From contig NZ_CAUASN010000035.1 in the NCBI RefSeq assembly GCF_958431955.1, positions 1 through 25,746 on the forward strand: a stretch of DNA of 25,746 bases, in the 5' to 3' direction. The notes under the pieces were generated by a model that was not told where the DNA came from, did not search any database, and was given only the letters and a program-made list of their open reading frames with translations. Shown one piece after another: positions 15,417 to 23,173 of the stretch. This stretch comes from an uncultured Adlercreutzia sp. (lineage in GTDB: Bacteria > Actinomycetota > Coriobacteriia > Coriobacteriales > Eggerthellaceae). The translations under genes and the position numbers were made by a program. Numbering within the stretch: the first letter of the stretch is position 1; each line of letters opens with the position of its first letter.

Positions 15417-16796
15417 CTAGTTCTCGTCGGCCTTCGCTTCCTCGGCCGGCTTCTCGGCCGCAGGAGCCTCGGCGGCCTCGGCCGCGGAAGCCGGCGCCCC
15501 GGGGGTCTCAGCCACGGTGATCTTGGCGTTGGCGGCCACGAAGCGAGCGGCCTTCAGACGCTCGGCGGTCTCGCGCAGGGCGAAGCCGCGGCCCGATGCC
15601 TCCAGATCCTCGCGCATGGCCTTGGGGTTGCCCTGGGGGTTCATGCCGTAGCAAGCGTCTTCCAGGTCCTTGTCGGTCAGCGTCATGCGCTCGTGGCGGT
15701 ACACCGCGTCCAGGCAGAAGCCCTGCACGAGCACCTCGCGGGTCTGCATCATGAGCATCATGCCGAACTGCTGCTCACCGCCGTTGCCCTCCACGAACTG
15801 CTCCCAGGTCATGCCGGCCTGCTGCAGTTCCATGCGCAGATTGTTCATGAGGTGGTCGCGGGTGGCCTCGTAGATCTCGTCGGCGATACGGCCCTCGAAG
15901 CGGCGCGTGAGGGCACCCACGGCCATCTGCTGCACGTAGCCCTCGTAGTTCTCGCGCTGCTGGGCCTCGAAGACGCGGCGCATGTCGGCCACGAGGGCCT
16001 CCTTGCTCGCGAACATGGGCATGTTGGCCTTCACCCACGCGTCGTCGATGATCGGCACGACTTCCTTCTGCACTTCCTTCACCGTCACGGTGCAGGAGAT
16101 GGGCTTGTTCACCACTTCCCCGTTCTCGGTGCCGAGCGGGGCCTCGAAGGTGAACTCCTTGGTCTGGCCCGGCTCCATGCCGAGCAGCTCCTCGTCGAAG
16201 CCGGCGGGCATGTAGCCGCGGCCCATGATGTAGGTGCGATCCTCGCAAGTAAGGGCCTTGATCTCCTCGCCGTCGTCGAAGCACTTCATGGCGATGGAGC
16301 AGGCATCCCCCGCCGTGAGCGGCTTCGCGTCGGTGGCCACGTAGGTCACCGAGTTCTTCGCGATCTCCTCCAGCTGCTGGTTGATGGGGCTCTCGTCGAA
16401 GACGAAGGGAGCCACGGTGATTTCCACCGGCTCGTAGCTCGTGAGCTCGTAGGTGGGCTTCACGGTGACGTTCAGCGTGAACGAGAACTTCTTGCCGCGC
16501 TCGAACTTCACGCTCGGCGTGGCCTTCGGCGGGAAGGCCGGCACGAGGTTGCGGCGGTCGAGGGCGCGGGGCACGAGCACCTCGATGGCGTTCGTCTCGA
16601 CGATCTTGTCCAAGTCGCTGATGCCCAGCTGCTCCTGGCAGAGCTGCTCGATGGACTTGCCCGGCATGGGGCGCACGCCCATGGACATGGCGAATGCCTC
16701 GCCGGCCTCCTTCAGGGCGTTGTTCACCTCGATGGCCGTCGCCTCGCATTCCAGCTTGATGACGCCGTCGGCCAGCTTCTTCTCGGTAACTCTCAT
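15417..16796 (-). CDS. tig: Trigger-factor-family ribosome-associated chaperone
   Basis: The 459-residue product has the three-part trigger factor layout: an N-terminal ribosome-binding domain (about 1-115), an FKBP-like prolyl isomerase domain (about 155-245, with YIMGRGYMPAGFDEELLGME) and a helical C-terminal domain, then an Ala/Glu-rich acidic tail (about 430-459). Length is close to the family norm. The ribosome-binding loop, GFRxGKxP in typical members, reads GVRPMPGKS at residues 40-48, so the Phe-Arg-Lys signature is changed. It may be a divergent tig or a second paralogue. AGGAGG lies 12 bases before the ATG, a slightly long spacing. It probably has its own promoter in 16797-16900, but only a weak TACCAT is seen. 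Confidence 0.82.
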   Translation of the reverse strand: MRVTEKKLADGVIKLECEATAIEVNNALKEAGEAFAMSMGVRPMPGKSIEQLCQEQLGISDLDKIVETNAIEVLVPRALDRRNLVPAFPPKATPSVKFERGKKFSFTLNVTVKPTYELTSYEPVEITVAPFVFDESPINQQLEEIAKNSVTYVATDAKPLTAGDACSIAMKCFDDGEEIKALTCEDRTYIMGRGYMPAGFDEELLGMEPGQTKEFTFEAPLGTENGEVVNKPISCTVTVKEVQKEVVPIIDDAWVKANMPMFASKEALVADMRRVFEAQQRENYEGYVQQMAVGALTRRFEGRIADEIYEATRDHLMNNLRMELQQAGMTWEQFVEGNGGEQQFGMMLMMQTREVLVQGFCLDAVYRHERMTLTDKDLEDACYGMNPQGNPKAMREDLEASGRGFALRETAERLKAARFVAANAKITVAETPGAPASAAEAAEAPAAEKPAEEAKADEN

Positions 16797-17014
16797 GGGT
16801 TCGGTGCTCCTCCTTCACGGGCGGGGCCGCCTTGTGCGAGCCCTCAAAGGTTTGCCCGCTATGGTAGCACAGGCGTTCCCCACCCCGGCGCGCGCAGCGG
16901 GAAGCCCACAAATAAGCAGCGCGCGGGAGCCCTCGCGGAGAGGGCCCCGTGCCGAGGAAGGGCCGGGAAGGGCGCCAGGCCGACCTCGCCCGACGCACCC
17001 CCCCCGCAACTGCC

Positions 17015-20000
17015 CTACTCGTTGCTCTTCAGGCTCTCCACCATGTCGATGCGGGCGAGCTTCGGGCGCATGACGAGCATGACCACGACGGTGAACACCA
17101 TCGTCAGCGCGAAGGCGATGGCGAAGCTCATCGCGTGGATGGTGCGGCCGAACATCACCTGATCCACCTCGGCGGTCACCACCACGAAGCCTTCCAGCAC
17201 CACGCCGAGGGCAAGGCCCAGAAGCGCCCCCAGAATGGTGAGCAGCACGATCTCGCGGAAGATGTAGGCGTTCACCTCATGCGGCGTGAAGCCGAGCACC
17301 TTGAGCGTGGCGATCTCGCGGGCGCGCTCGGTGATGTTGATGTTCGTGAGGTTGTACAGCACGATGAAGGCGAGCGCCGCCGCGGCCACCACGAGCACCA
17401 CCACGACCATGTCCACCGACTTCAGCATCTGGCGGTAGGAATCGATCACCTCGTCGTTGAAGGCCACCGTGTCTACCGCTCCGGTGGCCCGCAGCGCCTC
17501 GGAGAGGGCCGTGCGCTCGTCGGCATCGTCGGTTGCCTGGGCATACACCGTCAGGTTGTCCGGTTCCTCGCCGAAGGCGCGCTCGAAGGTGCCCGGCGTC
17601 ATGAAGGCGTAGTCGCCCACGTAGTTCTCGATGATGCCGGCCACGGGTACCTGGTAGGTGGTGGCGGTGGCGTTGCCCAAGTCGTCCTGCTCGGCGAAGG
17701 TGATGGAGCCACCGGGGGTGATGCCCAGCTTCGATGCCAGCTTCTCGGTGATGACGGCGCCCGCGTCGTCGAGCGTCACCGCGTCGTGGCCCTCGCGGGT
17801 GCGGAAGTGCCACAGCTTCTCGAAGGCCGCAGCATCGGAGGGGGCCACGATGGTGGTCATGGCCTCGGAGCCGTCGGAGCCCTGGGCGATCATGGAGGTC
17901 TCGGTGGCGCGCACCGCCACGGGCAGCTGGGCCGTGTCGTCCAAGATGGCGTCGGCGGCCGCGCGGGCCTCGTCGTCGGCGTCGGCCTTCTCGGACACCA
18001 CCACGTTGTAGTCCACCAGCTCGCCGTACTGCACGTCGATGATGTCGTTGATGGAGTTCTGCAGCCCGAGCCCCGTGAGCAGAAGCGCCGTGCAGCCGGC
18101 GATGCCCACGCAGGTCATGATAAGGCGGCGCTTGTAGCGGAAGATGTTGCGGAAGGTGACCTTCCACGAGAACGAGAGGTGCCGCCACAAGGGGCCCACG
18201 TGCTCCAGCAGGATGCGCTTGCCGGCTTTGGGCGCCGGCGGCTGCATGAGGGCCGCGGGCGTCTCGCGCAGGGTGGTCGCCGCTGCCGCCCAGGTGGCCA
18301 GAAGCGTGATGCCCACGCCGAGGGCCGCGGCCGCGCCGGCGATGGGCCAGTCGATGGGGGTGGCGCCCCGGGGCACGTAGTAGACGATGGAGTAGGCCTC
18401 CATGATGACCCAGGGCAGCACCTGGGAGAGCACCGCGATGCCGATGGCGGCGCCCAGCCCCGCGGCGAGCGCCGCGTAGATGAGGTACTTCGACGTGATG
18501 CGCGCCCGGGAGTAGCCGAGGGCCTTGTAGGTGCCGATGAGCATGCGCTCCTCGTCCACCATGCGCGTCATGGTGGTGAGCGCCACGAGCGCAGCCACGA
18601 GGAAGAAGATGAAGGGGAAGAACGACGCGATGGCGTCGATGCGCTCGGAGTCGTTCTCGAAGCTGACGAGTCCCACGTTCTTCGAGCGGTCCATGACAAG
18701 CCAGTCGGGCGGCTCGATGTCGTCGATTTTCGCCTGGGCGTCGGCCAGCTCGCGCTCGGCCTCGTCGAACTTCTCGTTGGCGCGGGCGGCCTCCTCGTCA
18801 TAGGCGGCCACGCCCTGCTCGTACTCGGCACGGCCCGCTTCCAGGTCGGCCTTCGCCTGCTCGTAGGCGGCGCGACCCTCCTCCAAGCGCGCCTTGCCCT
18901 CCTCCACGTCTACCTTGCCCTGGTCGAGCTGCTTGCGCGCCGCGGCGATCTGCGCGTCCGCGGCAGCCCGCTGCTCGGCCATCTGGGCCTTGGCCTCCTC
19001 GAGGGCCGTCTCAGCCGCGGCCACGTCGGCGATGTTCTTCTCGATCTCGGCCTTCTGGGCCTCGAGGGCCGCGCGCTGCTCGTCCGGCAGCCCGGAGGCG
19101 GCCAGGGCGGCCTCCACCTCGTCGAGGGCCGAGCGCATGGCGGGCAGCGCCGCCTGGGCCTCGGCCAGGTTCTTCTCGTTGGCATCGATGGCCGCCTGAG
19201 CCTCGGCGAACTGGGCCTCGGCGTCGGCGGAGCGCTTCTCCAGGGATTCCGTTCCCTGGACGTAGGCCTTCTCGCCATCGGCGATCTTCTTCTCGTTGGC
19301 GGCCAGCGTGGACGCGGCCGCGTCCACCTCGCGCTGCCCCTCGTCCAGCTCGGTCTTCGCCGCATCCAGCTCCTCGCGGGCGCTCGCGAGCTTCTCCTGG
19401 GCATCGGCCTTCTCGGCCTCGAATTCGGCGCGGGCCTCGTCGAGGTCCTTCCGGGCTTCGGCCTTCAGGCCGTCCACCCGCGCCTCCTCGCGCGCCGGGG
19501 CAATCGCCTCGATGGCGGATACCACTTCGGCCACGCGATCGTCGTAGGCATCGCTGTCGGCCGGCAGCTCGGCGGCTCCTTCCACCGTCACGTAGGCTTC
19601 CACGAAGGGCATATCGGCAGCAAAGTCCTCGGGCAGCACGTACATGAATTGCTCGACCGTGCCCGAGCCGATGGTGGACGTGCCCATGGCCGTGGAGCTG
19701 ACGTACAGCGGGGAATGGGCGAAGCCGACCACGGTGAACTCGGTACGGGCCAGAGTGTCCTCCACCTCCCCCACCGATGGGTCCACCGTCACCGTATCGC
19801 CGAGCGCCGTCGGGCCGCTCATGACGCGGTCGCTGAAAATGACGCACTCGCCGGGAGCGGTCGGCCACCGGCCCTCGGTCAACATGAGCCGGTTCAGGTA
19901 ATCGGGATCGTCGGAGGCCACAGTGGCGGCATCTGTCTGCGCGCTCTGCGGGGCGCCGGGCGGCAGCGAATGCACGCGCACGACGTACTGCTCGTCGTTC

Positions 20001-20287
20001 AGCGTGGCCAGCACATCGGCCGAGTAGGCCCCTTCCACCGCGGCCACGCCCTCAACCTGGCGCAGAGCCTCGATGTCGTCGTCGGTGAGCCCGAGGGTGG
20101 ACACCACGCGAATGTCCATGAGCGCCGTGCCGTCGTAGTAGGCGTCGGCCGCCAGCCTCATGTCGGGGGCGGTCATGCGCAGGCCGGCATAGAAGCCGCA
20201 GCCGAGCGCCACGATGGCGGCGATGGCGATGAAGCGCCCGAGCGAATGGCGGATGGAGCGCACGATGTCTTTGTTGAACGCTTTCAT
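17015..20287 (-). CDS. FtsX-family ABC transporter permease with long extracytoplasmic coiled coil
   Basis: The 1090-residue protein has a first membrane segment at residues 18-36, an extracytoplasmic MacB-like region (about 40-250), a coiled coil rich in Ala, Glu, Gln and Lys (about 255-525), then membrane segments from about 551 onward forming a first FtsX block, a second extracytoplasmic domain (about 760-960) and a last FtsX block ending RPKLARIDMVESLKSNE. The repeated FtsX signatures TYKALGYSRARI and TLKVLGFTPHEV are clear. Such permeases act as mechanotransmitters or in lipid/lipoprotein extraction rather than solute import. It follows its ATPase gene by 49 bases. The coiled coil is long enough to span the cell wall. 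Substrate unknown. Confidence 0.88.
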   Translation of the reverse strand: MKAFNKDIVRSIRHSLGRFIAIAAIVALGCGFYAGLRMTAPDMRLAADAYYDGTALMDIRVVSTLGLTDDDIEALRQVEGVAAVEGAYSADVLATLNDEQYVVRVHSLPPGAPQSAQTDAATVASDDPDYLNRLMLTEGRWPTAPGECVIFSDRVMSGPTALGDTVTVDPSVGEVEDTLARTEFTVVGFAHSPLYVSSTAMGTSTIGSGTVEQFMYVLPEDFAADMPFVEAYVTVEGAAELPADSDAYDDRVAEVVSAIEAIAPAREEARVDGLKAEARKDLDEARAEFEAEKADAQEKLASAREELDAAKTELDEGQREVDAAASTLAANEKKIADGEKAYVQGTESLEKRSADAEAQFAEAQAAIDANEKNLAEAQAALPAMRSALDEVEAALAASGLPDEQRAALEAQKAEIEKNIADVAAAETALEEAKAQMAEQRAAADAQIAAARKQLDQGKVDVEEGKARLEEGRAAYEQAKADLEAGRAEYEQGVAAYDEEAARANEKFDEAERELADAQAKIDDIEPPDWLVMDRSKNVGLVSFENDSERIDAIASFFPFIFFLVAALVALTTMTRMVDEERMLIGTYKALGYSRARITSKYLIYAALAAGLGAAIGIAVLSQVLPWVIMEAYSIVYYVPRGATPIDWPIAGAAAALGVGITLLATWAAAATTLRETPAALMQPPAPKAGKRILLEHVGPLWRHLSFSWKVTFRNIFRYKRRLIMTCVGIAGCTALLLTGLGLQNSINDIIDVQYGELVDYNVVVSEKADADDEARAAADAILDDTAQLPVAVRATETSMIAQGSDGSEAMTTIVAPSDAAAFEKLWHFRTREGHDAVTLDDAGAVITEKLASKLGITPGGSITFAEQDDLGNATATTYQVPVAGIIENYVGDYAFMTPGTFERAFGEEPDNLTVYAQATDDADERTALSEALRATGAVDTVAFNDEVIDSYRQMLKSVDMVVVVLVVAAAALAFIVLYNLTNINITERAREIATLKVLGFTPHEVNAYIFREIVLLTILGALLGLALGVVLEGFVVVTAEVDQVMFGRTIHAMSFAIAFALTMVFTVVVMLVMRPKLARIDMVESLKSNE

Positions 20288-20336
20288 CGCGCCACCGCCC
20301 GGCGCGTCGCGCGGCAGGGCGCGGGCGCGCTTGCCG

Positions 20337-21038
20337 CTACCATTCCAGCACCTCGGCGGACTGGGGCGTCGGGTTTACCTCCACGGCGGCCACCGAGCCC
20401 TCGCGCACGTGGATGACGCGATTCGCAATGGCCGTGAACGCGCTGTTGTGCGTGACGACCACCACCGTGCGGCCCGTGGTGCGGCAGGTGTCCTGCAGAA
20501 GCTTCAGAATGGCCTTGCCCGTCTCGTAGTCGAGCGCGCCGGTGGGCTCGTCGCACAACAACAGCTTGGGATTCTTCGCCAGCGCACGGGCGATGGCCAC
20601 GCGCTGCTGCTCACCGCCCGACAGCTGCCCGGGGAAGTTGCGCGCCCGGTCGGCGAGCCCGACGGCGGCCAGCACCTCGTCGGCCGGCAGCGGGTCGCGG
20701 CAGATCTGGCTCGCCAGTTCCACGTTCTCCCGCGCCGTGAGATTCTGCACCAGGTTGTAGAACTGGAACACGAAGCCGATGTCGTAGCGGCGGTAGCGGG
20801 TGAGCTGCTTCTTGTTGTAGGCGCTCACCTCATCGCCGTCGAGCATGATCGTGCCCGAGGTGGCCGTGTCCATACCGCCGAGCATGTTGAGGAGCGTGGT
20901 CTTGCCCGCGCCGGAGGGCCCCACGATCACCACGAACTCGCCCTGCTCGATCTGAAAGCTCATGTCGCGGACGGCGGCCACTTCCACCTCGCCCATCTGG
21001 TACACCTTGCTCACATCGCAAAACTCAACGAAAGCCAT
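20337..21038 (-). CDS. ABC transporter ATPase, LolD/MacB type
   Basis: The 233-residue ATPase has a Walker A motif (GPSGAGKTT, residues 40-48), Q-loop (FVFQFYNLV), the ABC signature LSGGEQQR (139-146), Walker B with catalytic glutamate (LLLCDEPTGALD, 159-170) and the H-loop histidine at 197 (VVTHN). This arrangement is typical of LolD, MacB and FtsE-like proteins that power FtsX-type permeases. It is the first gene of a two-gene unit with the 1090-residue permease. Its promoter must lie in 21039-21274, where no strong boxes are seen; a 5-bp inverted repeat (TATCG/CGATA, 21090-21106) is present. Confidence 0.95.
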   Translation of the reverse strand: MAFVEFCDVSKVYQMGEVEVAAVRDMSFQIEQGEFVVIVGPSGAGKTTLLNMLGGMDTATSGTIMLDGDEVSAYNKKQLTRYRRYDIGFVFQFYNLVQNLTARENVELASQICRDPLPADEVLAAVGLADRARNFPGQLSGGEQQRVAIARALAKNPKLLLCDEPTGALDYETGKAILKLLQDTCRTTGRTVVVVTHNSAFTAIANRVIHVREGSVAAVEVNPTPQSAEVLEW

Positions 21039-21115
21039 GACAACCTCGCCTCACTGCGCGCCGCGCGCTTTTCTGCGGCGGCAATCTTCTATCGCACCTT
21101 ACGATACACGAGAAG

Positions 21116-21141
21116 GCCCGCGTCCGAAAGCGAGCGCGGGC
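21116..21141 (-). terminator. Possible weak terminator after the LuxR-type gene
   Basis: A perfect 7-bp GC stem (21116-21122/21135-21141) with a 12-nt loop is followed on the minus strand by CTTCTCG. It lies about 130 bases past the regulator stop and before the ABC unit. The T tract is poor, so termination is uncertain. Confidence 0.35.
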
Positions 21142-21204
21142 AAATCAACAGAAGCGGCGCACGAGAGGGCAGCGCGGCCAAGGGCCGGAAGAGCGGTTGC
21201 CGAG

Positions 21205-21236
21205 GCAGCCGGGGCGGACGGAGCAGCCGGGGCGAC
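21205..21236. repeat. Short imperfect tandem repeat, 18-bp unit
   Basis: The 14 bases GCAGCCGGGGCGGA recur as GCAGCCGGGGCGAC 18 bases later (21205 and 21223), and a partial third copy CGGGGCG follows. It lies in the non-coding gap between the regulator and the ABC ATPase gene. No function is proposed. Confidence 0.4.
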
Positions 21237-21274
21237 CGGGGCGAAAAGCCGACCGCCCGGGAGAGACGCGGCGC

Positions 21275-22867
21275 CTACTCAGAGCGGCCGTCCTCGCGAA
21301 TGAGGGCCGCCAGCTCGTCGGCGGAGTGCACGTTCGCCTTCGTGTAGATGGCGTGCACGTGCGAGCGCACCGTGGCCACCGACACCACGAGCGCCTCGCT
21401 GATCTCCTTCGGACGTCGACCCTCGGCCAGAAGGCGCAGCACCTGGGCCTCGCGCTCGGTGAGCCCGAAGTCGGCCGCCAGCGCATCGCAGCGCTCGGTG
21501 CGACGGCGCTCGAAGCGGCCCCGCGGGTCCTCGTGGGGCAGAAGGCCCCACACCGTCTTGGCGTAGCGCTCCGAGTTCATGTTGAACGTCACCAGGCACA
21601 GCAGCACGAACACCACCGTTCCCGCCACGCTGAACGCCGCCGTGTCGAGCACGACGACATCATGCACTGCCGAGCCGATGATGTTGCCGATGAGAAACCC
21701 AACCGATCGAATGAGGAAGGCGCGGCCGAACACCTGGAAGGGCGCCGCGTGAATCGCCCGGCACACGGCATAGCACGCCGTGGCCAGAAGCGCGTCAAAG
21801 TAGTAGAGCGCGCACGCCTGCATAACGAGGGCCGGCAGGAACTCCGTAGAGGCCGTCAGGGGTCCGAGCAGCGCCGCCACCGTCACTACGGGGAAGACGA
21901 AGCGGTAGAAGCACGTCCAAATGCGCGAGACGTCCTGCGCGCGGGCGGCGGGCATCGTGACGGCGAACAGCGCAAGCGCCAGGGCGCCGCCGATGAGAAA
22001 CGAACTCACCCGGGCGACCACGCCGAGCGGGAGTGCCAGCGGCACCACGTGGAGAAAGCCGAACACCCCGCCGTACGCCCCCACAATAAGGAAGAGCCTT
22101 ACGCAGAGGGGAACCGCCCGCCCCGATCGCCCTGGACGCCCGCGAGCCGGCAGGGCCGCCGCTGCGACGTCGTCTGCGGCGGCCACGCCCGAAGCGCGGC
22201 CAGGGGTCTCGCCGGCTGCCGGCCCTTCCGCATCATCGAGGGCGACGGCCTGCGATCGAATGGGCAGATACGACGTCTCGTCCCATGAGGCCGCAAGGCA
22301 AGACGAGGGAGCGAGGGCCTTCAGCGTGCAGAGCAGCGCGGCACCCACCAGCGCCAGATGCAGCAACTCGGACACGAAGAGGGGCGCATTGGTCTCCAGA
22401 ATGCTGAACAGCCCCTGCACGATCAGGGTGGTGCCCCCGATAACCGCCACGGCCGAAAGCACGAACTGGCGGGAAGAAAGCACCGCCGCCACCTGGCTGG
22501 TCGCCACGAAGAACATGGCACCGGACGCCGCCCCCACGAACTGCACGACCACCACGGCAAAAACCGGACCCACGCCGCCCATAAGCCAATAGAAGGCGAG
22601 AACGTCCACGAACTGCACGGCGAAAAAGGCGATCCACGTCGGCACGTCGCGCACGCGACGGCCAAACCAGCCGGCATTGACCTGCGTGATGGCGTAGCCG
22701 AACACGAGGCCGAGCGAATGCGCATCGCAGGAATAGGCCCGCATATTCACTGCCCGGCCCCCGACCGTGGCGTAATCGAGCGACCAGCTCGCCGACTCGT
22801 GCAGCAGCATAGCCGATGACGCCAGCGCCACCAGCGCAGCCAGCGTCCAGCCCAAACCGTCGGGCAT
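21275..22867 (-). CDS. Membrane-embedded LuxR-type transcriptional regulator
   Basis: The 530-residue protein has a polytopic N-terminal part of about twelve hydrophobic segments in two groups (about 7-185 and 252-430) joined by a polar Ala/Gly/Asp-rich loop (190-250), and a C-terminal LuxR helix-turn-helix at about 465-525 (FGLTEREAQVLRLLAEG, then EALVVSVATVRSHVHAIYTK). Such fusions are expanded in Eggerthellaceae, often beside respiratory or drug-modifying reductase genes, and are thought to sense a ligand at the membrane. ATG 22867 has GGAG nearby and begins just before the first membrane segment; an upstream GTG at 22942 with AAAGGAG would add 25 low-complexity residues. It is divergent from the cytochrome-molybdopterin gene and shares its control region, so it is the likely regulator of that unit. 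Confidence 0.88.
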   Translation of the reverse strand: MPDGLGWTLAALVALASSAMLLHESASWSLDYATVGGRAVNMRAYSCDAHSLGLVFGYAITQVNAGWFGRRVRDVPTWIAFFAVQFVDVLAFYWLMGGVGPVFAVVVVQFVGAASGAMFFVATSQVAAVLSSRQFVLSAVAVIGGTTLIVQGLFSILETNAPLFVSELLHLALVGAALLCTLKALAPSSCLAASWDETSYLPIRSQAVALDDAEGPAAGETPGRASGVAAADDVAAAALPARGRPGRSGRAVPLCVRLFLIVGAYGGVFGFLHVVPLALPLGVVARVSSFLIGGALALALFAVTMPAARAQDVSRIWTCFYRFVFPVVTVAALLGPLTASTEFLPALVMQACALYYFDALLATACYAVCRAIHAAPFQVFGRAFLIRSVGFLIGNIIGSAVHDVVVLDTAAFSVAGTVVFVLLCLVTFNMNSERYAKTVWGLLPHEDPRGRFERRRTERCDALAADFGLTEREAQVLRLLAEGRRPKEISEALVVSVATVRSHVHAIYTKANVHSADELAALIREDGRSE

Positions 22868-22983
22868 TTCACTCCAATTCCACGCCGCAGATGCCCCGGC
22901 GCCTCTCCTTACCTCGGCGCGACCCCCAACTCCCACGCGCACCCCTCTCCTTTCGCGTGCGTTTCTCCTATTTGTCCAATTGC

Positions 22984-22989
22984 ATCATA
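22984..22989 (-). promoter_or_regulatory. Possible -10 box of the LuxR-type gene
   Basis: On the minus strand TATGAT (five of six matches) lies about 115 bases upstream of ATG 22867. The -35 region falls next to arm A of the 24-bp inverted repeat (23005-23028), which would place a bound regulator over the promoter and allow autoregulation. No consensus -35 is present. Confidence 0.35.
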
Positions 22990-23004
22990 TCACCTGGCAT
23001 TTCG

Positions 23005-23065
23005 TTGAAATCAACAAGAGTTGTTGAGATGGGCGGAAAAGCTCAACAACCCTTGCTGATTTCAA
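23005..23065. promoter_or_regulatory. 24-bp inverted repeat in the divergent control region (candidate operator)
   Basis: Arm A (23005-23028) and the reverse complement of arm B (23042-23065) agree at 22 of 24 positions, separated by 13 bases. Each arm begins TTGAAATCA, and arm A contains an inner palindrome TCAACAA-N3-TTGTTGA; arm B keeps it with two changes. It lies between the divergent LuxR-type and cytochrome-molybdopterin genes. No T tract follows on either strand, so it is better read as a pair of protein-binding sites than as a terminator. Confidence 0.65.
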
Positions 23066-23173
23066 GGGCAACTCCCGAATCTAGAGTAGAGCGCAGCCCG
23101 GAAGACAACATCAGGTAACGATGAAGGCGGTTCCGGGCGAGAGTAGTTGGAGAAGAAAGGAAAGGAGAGGAAG

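Noticed and set aside
16998..17005. Run of eight C residues as a phase-variation tract
   Set aside because: It lies 10 bases beyond the permease stop, outside any gene or promoter, so slippage would have no evident effect.
16949..20416. A 1155-codon plus-strand open frame opposite the ABC permease
   Set aside because: It is a GC-rich mirror of the minus-strand permease with His/Gly/Arg-rich composition and no recognisable domain.
23005..23065. 24-bp inverted repeat as a bidirectional terminator or IS end
   Set aside because: No T tracts flank it, no transposase is nearby and no target-site duplication is seen; a divergent operator fits better.
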